Source: Oscillospiraceae bacterium
GTDB taxonomy: Bacteria > Bacillota > Clostridia > Oscillospirales > SIG627
DNA length: 64,000 nt
Direction of reading: 5' to 3'
Assembly: GCA_015063605.1 (NCBI GenBank)
Contig: SVTV01000009.1
Location: 20,081 to 84,080, forward strand
Part shown: positions 57,287-64,000 of the stretch, piece after piece
How the letters are laid out: the number at the start of each line of letters is the position of its first letter
Numbering within the stretch: the first letter of the stretch is position 1
Notes under the pieces: model-generated
What the model was told of the DNA's origin: nothing
Seen by the model: only the letters and a program-made list of their open reading frames with translations
Databases searched by the model: none
Position numbers and translations under genes: made by a program

Positions 57287-58483
57287 ATGAGTGTAACACA
57301 AAACATATTTGATAACAGTGAGTTTTTTGAAGGATATAAAAAGATAAGGGATAATCCGTTAAGCGCAAATGAGATCGAAGAAAAGCCTGCGCTGTTTTCT
57401 CTTTCTCCCGATCTGAAGGGTAAAGCGGTTTTGGATCTCGGGTGTGGATACGGTGAAAATTGCAATGAGTTTGCCCAAATGGGCGCAGAAAGAGTTCTTG
57501 GGGTTGATATATCGGAGAAAATGCTTAATGTTGCATCTGTTGAATATCCCGATCTTACTTTTGTAAGAGGTGATATGAACGATCTCGGATTTATAACCGA
57601 TAAATACGATGTTGTGTTCAGTTCTTTGGCGGTTCATTACATCGAAGACTTTAAGAAATTCACAAAACAGGTTTATGACCTTCTCGGTAATGTTGGATAT
57701 TTTATCTTTTCTCAGGAGCATCCTCTTACCACTGCCCCTGTTAAAGGAGTTTCGTGGAGTAGAAACGAAAAAGGAGAAGTAACTCATTATAATTTGAGCG
57801 ATTATACCGTAAGCGGAGAAAGGCATGTGCGTTGGATAGTTGATGATGTTAAGAAGTACCATAGAACATTTTCCGAAATTATAAACGCTCTGTTAAGTGC
57901 AGGTTTTGAAATAGAAAAATGCGTAGAAACATTACCTCCCGAAGAAGTATTGGAGCTTGATGAATCTTGTAGAAAAGATTTACATAAACCGAATTTTCTT
58001 GTTATAAAGGCAAAGAAATCGGTGGATGAGGAAAGCACGGAAAATGTAGTACTCACAAATATGTGCATGGTTTACGATGATAATGAAAGGGCGGTCTTCA
58101 TAAGAAGAACAGACCCGGATTGGTTCGGTTATGCCTTGCCCGGCGGTCATGTGGAAAAGCATGAATCTCTTACCGATGCATGTATCAGAGAGATATATGA
58201 GGAGACGGGGCTTACGATATCGGATCTTAAAATGTGCGGAGTAAAAAACTGGATAAGAGATAACGGTACAAGGTATATAGTATATCTTTATAAGACGAAT
58301 ACATTCAGCGGAGAATTGCGTTCATCCGAAGAGGGAAAAGCGGAATGGGTAGAACTGAAGGATGTTTTCGATCTTCCCCTTGCGGAGGGAATGGATGATA
58401 CTATGGTAATGTTTACCGATGACAAGTACACCGAGCAGTTTTTCTGTAAAGAAAACGGCAAATGGGTAGAAAATCTAAAATAA
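57287..58483 (+). CDS. Fusion protein: class I SAM methyltransferase + NUDIX hydrolase
   Basis: N-terminal VLDLGCGYGENCNEFAQMGAERVLGVDISEKML; C-terminal GGHVEKHESLTDACIREIYEETGL; one uninterrupted frame. Confidence 0.88.
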   Translation: MSVTQNIFDNSEFFEGYKKIRDNPLSANEIEEKPALFSLSPDLKGKAVLDLGCGYGENCNEFAQMGAERVLGVDISEKMLNVASVEYPDLTFVRGDMNDLGFITDKYDVVFSSLAVHYIEDFKKFTKQVYDLLGNVGYFIFSQEHPLTTAPVKGVSWSRNEKGEVTHYNLSDYTVSGERHVRWIVDDVKKYHRTFSEIINALLSAGFEIEKCVETLPPEEVLELDESCRKDLHKPNFLVIKAKKSVDEESTENVVLTNMCMVYDDNERAVFIRRTDPDWFGYALPGGHVEKHESLTDACIREIYEETGLTISDLKMCGVKNWIRDNGTRYIVYLYKTNTFSGELRSSEEGKAEWVELKDVFDLPLAEGMDDTMVMFTDDKYTEQFFCKENGKWVENLK

Positions 58484-58494
58484 GACTTTGAAAA

Positions 58495-58749
58495 ATGATA
58501 ACGAAAATGAAAAAGCCGAAAATGATATTGTTTGATTACGGTCAAACCTTGATAAACGAGGAAAAATTTAACGGTCTTGAAGGAACAAAGGCTGTTATGC
58601 AATATGCCGTGAAAAATAAACATGGATATTCTTGCGAAGCGGTTAATAAATATTATACAGGAGCTACAACCGTAACAGAGAAACATGATGAAATTCTAAC
58701 TATATCTTCATGGAAGGAATTGAAAGAAGAATTATCGCGTTATGAATAA
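58495..58749 (+). pseudogene. N-terminal HAD-family fragment
   Basis: KMILFDYGQTLINEEKFNG HAD motif I, but only 84 aa; no motifs II-IV. Confidence 0.65.
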
Positions 58750-59497
58750 GATCAAAGCAATCATTACAGACCTTGACAGGACTTTACTGCATACCGATAA
58801 AAGTGTCTCTCGGTACACTTTGGATATTCTTAAAAAGTGCCACGAAAGAGGTATCCTTGTTATGGCGGCAAGTGCCCGTCCGATGCGTGCAATAACAGAT
58901 TATGACAATATTATAAAGTTCGATGGTATCACAACGTTAAACGGAGGAGTTACTATTCTGCCAGATAGAAAAAGTGAAATAGGCATCGAAAAGAAAAACG
59001 TGAAAAAGATGATTTCGTACTTCATGAGATACGACGATGCTTTTATTTCCGTTGAGGCGAGTACAGCTATATATTCAAACAAAGATGTACCTGCATGGCA
59101 TCCGATCATTTTTGATAGATTTCCGCAGCTGCCCGATGATGAGTACATATATAAGATTCTTGTCAGCAGTACAGATAACGCTCTTTATGAAGAGATCAAC
59201 GGTATATTGACCGATGACGTCTATTCTTCAATAGCACAAAAAGACCTTATTCAGATTATGAATAAGAAAGCTACAAAGTGGAACGGTATTAAAGAAATGA
59301 TCTCGTATTATAATATTTCTGCCGAAGAAGTTTTGTTTTTCGGTGATGATAATGACGATCTGGAGCCTATTATCAAATGCGGTACAGGTGTAGCTGTATC
59401 GAATGCTATCCCGTCTGTTTTTGAAGCGGCAGATAAAGTGACAACAAGTAATGATGAAGACGGTGTGGCACGATTTATAGAAGAAAATATAATCTGA
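58742..59497 (+). CDS. Cof-type HAD-IIB family hydrolase
   Basis: AIITDLDRTLLHTDKSVS, TLNGGV, VLFFGDDNDDLEPIIKCGTGVAVSNA. Confidence 0.93.
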   Translation: MNKIKAIITDLDRTLLHTDKSVSRYTLDILKKCHERGILVMAASARPMRAITDYDNIIKFDGITTLNGGVTILPDRKSEIGIEKKNVKKMISYFMRYDDAFISVEASTAIYSNKDVPAWHPIIFDRFPQLPDDEYIYKILVSSTDNALYEEINGILTDDVYSSIAQKDLIQIMNKKATKWNGIKEMISYYNISAEEVLFFGDDNDDLEPIIKCGTGVAVSNAIPSVFEAADKVTTSNDEDGVARFIEENII

Positions 59498-59525
59498 TCT
59501 TAAAAACGAAAGGAAGTGTACAGAG

Positions 59526-60410
59526 ATGATAGGATTAAAAAGAGGTACAGTAAAGCTTTGCGACCATGAAAAGGAATGGGAGATCGAAGCGCAGAACACG
59601 ATAAGGAGATTGAAGGAAGTATTGGGCGATGTTATCAAGGGAATCGAACATGTGGGAAGCACCTCAATATTGTCAATAAAGGCAAAGCCTATAATTGATA
59701 TTGCACTTGCCGTTGACAGCTTTGATGATATATTGGCTTATGAACAGGAATTGCTTGAAGCGGGATTTTACTATAGACCAAAAGCGCAGGCATCTCTAAG
59801 AAATCAATTGCTGTTTGCTTGCGGTAGTTATTATGATGAATCGGGAGATATACAGACACACTTTATCCACGTTGTTTTAACGGGCAGCATGGATTGGAAA
59901 AATTATATAAATTTCAGAGATTATCTGAATAACGATCTTGCAGTAGCAAAAGAATATGAAGCTCTGAAAGTATCTTTGGCGGAAAAAGCACCGATCGATG
60001 CGGGCAGAGAACAATATCTCAAGGGCAAACATGATTTTATTACATATACCTTGAGAAAAGCGCTTGTCAAGTCGTATCTCGGCAAGACGGTAGATATAAA
60101 GATCGACCGTCCGATAGGTTATGTTCATGTGAAAGAGGGATACAGCTTGACTTATCCCATAAATTACGGATACATTCCCGGTGTTTTGGGCGGCGACGGA
60201 GAGGAGCTTGATGTCTATCTTCTGGGTGTTGATGAGCCTGTTGAGGAATATTCGGTACATATAATCGGCATTGTGCACAGACACAATGATGTGGAAGATA
60301 AGCTTGCCGCTGCTCCCGTAGGAAAGAGCTTTACTGCCGAAGAGATAGCGGATGCGGTAAGATTTCAGGAACAGTATTACGATAGTGAGATTGAAGTTTA
60401 TAATGGGTGA
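59526..60410 (+). CDS. Fusion protein: GrpB (UPF0157) nucleotidyltransferase-like + inorganic pyrophosphatase-like domain
   Basis: IEHVGSTSILSIKAKPIIDIALAV (GrpB); TYPINYGYIPGVLGGDGEELDVYLLGVDEPVEE (PPase-like). Confidence 0.88.
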   Translation: MIGLKRGTVKLCDHEKEWEIEAQNTIRRLKEVLGDVIKGIEHVGSTSILSIKAKPIIDIALAVDSFDDILAYEQELLEAGFYYRPKAQASLRNQLLFACGSYYDESGDIQTHFIHVVLTGSMDWKNYINFRDYLNNDLAVAKEYEALKVSLAEKAPIDAGREQYLKGKHDFITYTLRKALVKSYLGKTVDIKIDRPIGYVHVKEGYSLTYPINYGYIPGVLGGDGEELDVYLLGVDEPVEEYSVHIIGIVHRHNDVEDKLAAAPVGKSFTAEEIADAVRFQEQYYDSEIEVYNG

Positions 60411-60513
60411 AACGATGGAATTCAGAGTTGGAAGCCGGGAACAAGGTGGTATTCAATGATACATTCATTCTGTTCTTGGCGAAAAAGCCATTATAAGCTT
60501 TGGAGGAAACAAA

Positions 60514-61386
60514 ATGAATGTAATTTGGTCTAAATATGTGCAAGGTACTAAAACCTTGTATTATTCACGAAAGCTCCGATTTAACGACTTATTCGCTGAA
60601 CAATACAGAGAATTGTTTGGCTTGAATGAAAAACGTTCACTAAAAATACTTGAAATTGGTTGTGGTCCGGGTGCCCTTGCAGGCGCTCTCCATCGTTGGT
60701 ATCCGTGCGCTGAAATAATTGCTGTTGATAGGGATAGCGAATTTATTAGTTTTGGCTCTGAAAACGAGCCGGGTGTAACCTTTATGGAGGGTGATGCCAC
60801 ATCGCTTCCTTTTGATGATAATACCTTCGATGTTACAATATCCAATACGGTAGCTGAACACATTGAACCGTCTAAATTCTATGGCGAACAATTTCGAGTA
60901 TTAAAGCCCGGCGGTGTGTGCTTGGTACTTTCTTCTCGGAAAGGAATTAACATCAATCCAAGTTGCATCACTTTTAATGAGTACGAGCAGCAGTTCTGGA
61001 AAAAGGCAGAGCAGCATGACGATTCAATGGATAGATTTGCTGTGTGCAAATATCCCATGAGCGAAGCGGAAATGCCTGTTGCAATGTCAAAGTATGGTTT
61101 CTCCAATGTCAGTACAGGTTTTGCTACGATTGATTTAACTCCGGATAATCCGAAGTTTTCAGCATCATTAGCGTTCGATATGATCAATGCTAACAGATAT
61201 ACCGCATTGGACGGAATTGACTCTGTTTTACATACAATGCCAGAGCATTTCACAACTCAAGAGGTTGAAGAAATGAAGCGTCTTGCAAACGCAAAATATG
61301 ATACTCGAATAAAACAGTATCAGCGTGGAGAAAAGCAGTGGGACACCAATGTTTCGATTATTATGGTAATCAGAGGGATTAAATGA
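60514..61386 (+). CDS. Class I SAM-dependent methyltransferase
   Basis: ILEIGCGPGALAGALHRWYPCAEIIAVDRDSEFI, SLPFDDNTFDVTISNTVAEHI, RVLKPGGVCLVL. Confidence 0.92.
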   Translation: MNVIWSKYVQGTKTLYYSRKLRFNDLFAEQYRELFGLNEKRSLKILEIGCGPGALAGALHRWYPCAEIIAVDRDSEFISFGSENEPGVTFMEGDATSLPFDDNTFDVTISNTVAEHIEPSKFYGEQFRVLKPGGVCLVLSSRKGININPSCITFNEYEQQFWKKAEQHDDSMDRFAVCKYPMSEAEMPVAMSKYGFSNVSTGFATIDLTPDNPKFSASLAFDMINANRYTALDGIDSVLHTMPEHFTTQEVEEMKRLANAKYDTRIKQYQRGEKQWDTNVSIIMVIRGIK

Positions 61387-61403
61387 CTTTTGTGGTGAAT
61401 TAA

Positions 61404-62612
61404 ATGAATTTTGTAACGAAAGAACCAATTAACAAAGGCTGGTCAAGTGATAAAAAATACTGTGTTACCGACGAAAACGGCACACGGTATCTTTTGCGTG
61501 TTTCCGATATTGCACAGCACGACACAAAGCAGTCTGAGTTTAACATGATGAAACAGGTCGCTTCTTTTGGAGTGCCTATGTGCCAACCTATTGAGTTTGG
61601 CACTTGTGAGGATGGCGTATATTCCATTCAAAGTTGGATTGACGGCGAAGATGCTGAACAGGTCATGGCGGGCTATTCTGATACCGAGCAGTATGCATAT
61701 GGTTTGGAAGCGGGACGGATCTTACGTAAGATCCACTCCATTCCTGCTCCTGCAACGCAGGAAGATTGGGAAATCCGTTTTAACCGCAAAATGGATTATA
61801 AGATCAAAAAGTATGGTGAGTGCCCCATAAAGTACGAAAACGGCGAGGCTTTCATCGACTACATAAATGAGAACCGTCATTTGCTGAAAGACAGACCGCA
61901 GGTGTATCAGCACGGCGATTATCACATCGGCAACATGATGATCGACAGAGGCGGTCAGCTCCACGTTATCGACTTTAACCGTAACGATTACGGCGATCCG
62001 TGGGAAGAATTTAACCGCATTGTGTGGTGCGCTCAGAAAGCTCCTCTCTTTGCTTCCGGTATGGTGAACGGATACTTTGATGATAACGTACCTATGGAGT
62101 TTTGGAGATTGCTTGCGCTTTACATTTCAAGCAATACTCTCTCGTCTGTATATTGGGCAATTCCGTTCGGACAAGACGAAGTGAACACAATGTTGAACCA
62201 AGCCAAGGAGGTTCTGTCTTGGTACGATAATATGCGTAATCCTGTGCCGACATGGTACAAAGGAGATTTTAACAATCTATTCGCTCTGCCGTGTTACTGT
62301 GGTCATTATTGTTCAAAGTGTGTTACATATATTGCAACGCAAACCAATAATGAAGATCTGCGCAGACAGGCGCAGAGCTTTTATAAAGAAAGCTTTGGAT
62401 TTGACATTCCTCTTGAAAAATTATATTGCGACGGTGGCAGGTCAAAGAATGTGTTTGAGCTGTGCAAGGAATGTCCTTTCAAAAAGTGTTGCATTGAACA
62501 TGGTATAGATGCTTGTAGTAAATGCTCGGAATACCCTTGCAAAGATATTTCGGACTATCAAGAAAAGTATGTAAATAAGTGCAACCAATCGGAGAAGAAA
62601 ACAAATTGGTGA
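61404..62612 (+). CDS. Fusion protein: APH-family phosphotransferase + cysteine-rich DUF3795-like domain
   Basis: VYQHGDYHIGNMMIDRGGQLHVIDFNRNDYGDPWEEF (APH); CYCGHYCSKCVTYIATQTNNEDLR...CKECPFKKCCIEHGIDACSKCSEYPCKDI (DUF3795-like). Confidence 0.87.
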   Translation: MNFVTKEPINKGWSSDKKYCVTDENGTRYLLRVSDIAQHDTKQSEFNMMKQVASFGVPMCQPIEFGTCEDGVYSIQSWIDGEDAEQVMAGYSDTEQYAYGLEAGRILRKIHSIPAPATQEDWEIRFNRKMDYKIKKYGECPIKYENGEAFIDYINENRHLLKDRPQVYQHGDYHIGNMMIDRGGQLHVIDFNRNDYGDPWEEFNRIVWCAQKAPLFASGMVNGYFDDNVPMEFWRLLALYISSNTLSSVYWAIPFGQDEVNTMLNQAKEVLSWYDNMRNPVPTWYKGDFNNLFALPCYCGHYCSKCVTYIATQTNNEDLRRQAQSFYKESFGFDIPLEKLYCDGGRSKNVFELCKECPFKKCCIEHGIDACSKCSEYPCKDISDYQEKYVNKCNQSEKKTNW

Positions 62613-62828
62613 TTAACAAAACGAATACTAAATTTGACCTTGTAAAGCTTCATCGATATCGGCTCACCCTGCATATGATTCTGCTTTATGGTTGGAAATC
62701 AAGGATAACAAAACCGATAAATTGGAATAGATTTGTTTATAAATAAGTAATCCGACACCACTCCGCACAGTGAATCGGGATTTTAAAATCACCTTTTGAT
62801 ATAATATGGGCAGACAAGGAGGGATAAT

Positions 62829-63740
62829 ATGGAGTGGATCATTGGATTGCAAAAGGCTATAGACTATATCGAAGACAATCTGATGGAAAAGATTGATTAT
62901 GAGATGATCGCAGCGCAGAGCTTTTCATCAAGCTATCATTTCCAACGTGTGTTTAGTATTCTTTGCGGTTTCACCATCGGCGAGTATATCCGCAATCGCA
63001 GGCTGTCGCTTGCCGGTACGGAGTTGGCCACAAGTGATGCAAAGGTTATTGATGTAGCGCTGAAGTATGGCTATGAAAGTCCGGACAGCTTTGCAAAAGC
63101 ATTCCAGAAGTTCCACGGTATATTGCCATCGCAAGCTCGAAATAACGGTAGTATGCTGAAATCCTATTCCCGTCTTGTACTTAAATTTTCTTTGGAAGGC
63201 GGTTGTACTATGAATTACAGAATTGAAAAGAAGCCGGAAATGATTTTGACTGGATATAAAGCTCATTTCACCGGTGTACCCTATGGCAAGGACAGAGAGC
63301 GTCAGGAGGAACAACTTTTTGTGACGACGCGAGGAAAACAGTGGTTCCTTCGTGGCGCATCACGAAACATTGATGCACATTGCGTTATCACCAATATCAC
63401 AGATGAAGGTTATGACTATTATTACTGCCATCTGTTAGATGGATGGGAAAGAGATAATCTTTATAACAAAGACGTTACCGGCGTTGATTTTGTTGAAGAC
63501 TTGGGTTTGGAAAACATTGTTATCCCTGAAACTACTTATGTTGTTTTTGAAACTAACGATGTCAAAAGCCCCATTTGTGATTATTTTGATCTGCTGAATT
63601 TGAGGATTCAGATTCTAACTGAGTGGATGCCGGAAATGGGTTTCCAACTCAAAAACGCCCCTGAACTTGCAGTCTATCATTGGCTACCGAAGGCAGAACG
63701 TAACGTTCAGATTTGGATGCCGATAGAGAAAGTAAAATAA
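62829..63740 (+). CDS. AraC-family regulator with C-terminal GyrI-like effector-binding domain
   Basis: QSFSSSYHFQRVFSILCGFTIGEYIRNRRLSLAGTEL...VALKYGYESPDSFAKAFQKFHG; C-terminal LAVYHWLPKA..VQIWMPI. Confidence 0.93.
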   Translation: MEWIIGLQKAIDYIEDNLMEKIDYEMIAAQSFSSSYHFQRVFSILCGFTIGEYIRNRRLSLAGTELATSDAKVIDVALKYGYESPDSFAKAFQKFHGILPSQARNNGSMLKSYSRLVLKFSLEGGCTMNYRIEKKPEMILTGYKAHFTGVPYGKDRERQEEQLFVTTRGKQWFLRGASRNIDAHCVITNITDEGYDYYYCHLLDGWERDNLYNKDVTGVDFVEDLGLENIVIPETTYVVFETNDVKSPICDYFDLLNLRIQILTEWMPEMGFQLKNAPELAVYHWLPKAERNVQIWMPIEKVK

Positions 63741-63757
63741 ACCCTTATGCAACCCTT

Positions 63758-63790
63758 ATGCCGCCTGTGTTATGCGGGCGGCACTTTTAC
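63758..63790 (+). terminator. Rho-independent terminator after AraC gene
   Basis: GCCGCC ... GGGCGGC followed by ACTTTT. Confidence 0.65.
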
Positions 63791-63918
63791 AACAGAGCTT
63801 CCAACCGGAAGTTGGATGAAACGCAGACTCATCAAACTAATGCGTCATTGTTTTTGAAGCTGCTTATTGGTAAAATATAATTGTAGCTACGAAAATAAAA
63901 ATCACGAGGTACTTGAAT

Positions 63919-64000
63919 ATGACTACAATTAAGATCAATGAACAAATTGCCTTTCTCCGAAAGCAGAAAGGTCTTACCCAAGAAGAACTTGCAAATGCCC
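63919..64000 (+). CDS. XRE-family HTH regulator, N-terminal part (runs off window end)
   Basis: MTTIKINEQIAFLRKQKGLTQEELANA. Confidence 0.85.
   Translation, partial: MTTIKINEQIAFLRKQKGLTQEELANA

Noticed and set aside
63740-63762. Tandem AACCCTTATGC repeat after the AraC gene
   Set aside because: Only two short copies; too little to support a functional repeat
1-64000. CRISPR arrays, tRNA or rRNA genes, transposases, integrases
   Set aside because: No regular spaced direct repeats, no tRNA-like cloverleaf or rRNA sequence, and no recombinase/transposase ORF recognised on reading

Overview
The window is a low-to-moderate GC, densely coded Clostridia-type chromosome segment. A spore-formation sigma factor (SigG), PolC, HslO, YerC and GrpB-type proteins support Bacillota/Clostridia; this placement is an inference. 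Left part (0-26 kb, mostly minus strand): ftsX(partial)-ftsE with a PucR/CdaR-type regulator, rsmE, a CapA-like protein, sigG, a DUF4358 lipoprotein, an SGNH hydrolase, a divergent DUF1292 gene followed by a structured RNA locus (6S RNA candidate), a potABCD operon with a co-transcribed phosphodiesterase, three tandem beta-helix paralogs, metA, hslO, yerC, and an amidohydrolase-gnd-LarA-family operon. Middle (26-50 kb, mostly plus strand): an XRE-cupin / acyl-CoA ligase / GNAT_C-type acyltransferase module, asnS, an aminotransferase, a SecD-like lipoprotein followed by secD and secF, then the conserved pyrH-frr-uppS-cdsA-dxr-rseP-ispG-polC run, sppA and rplM-rpsI. Right part (50.5-64 kb): an accessory region with gene remnants (GyrI-like, P-loop kinase-like, HAD), small membrane/lipoproteins, a repeated palindromic intergenic element, and three two-domain fusions (methyltransferase-NUDIX, GrpB-pyrophosphatase, APH-DUF3795). 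The most interesting signals are (1) a stand-alone lipoprotein that resembles the SecD extracytoplasmic domain, encoded directly upstream of secD/secF; (2) an extracellular SGNH hydrolase carrying a DUF1292-like domain, divergent from a stand-alone DUF1292 gene with a repeated TGGCAATA motif between them; (3) the cluster of unusual domain fusions at 57-62.6 kb; (4) the tandem triplication of signal-peptide-less beta-helix proteins. All calls come from reading the sequence; no database search was run.
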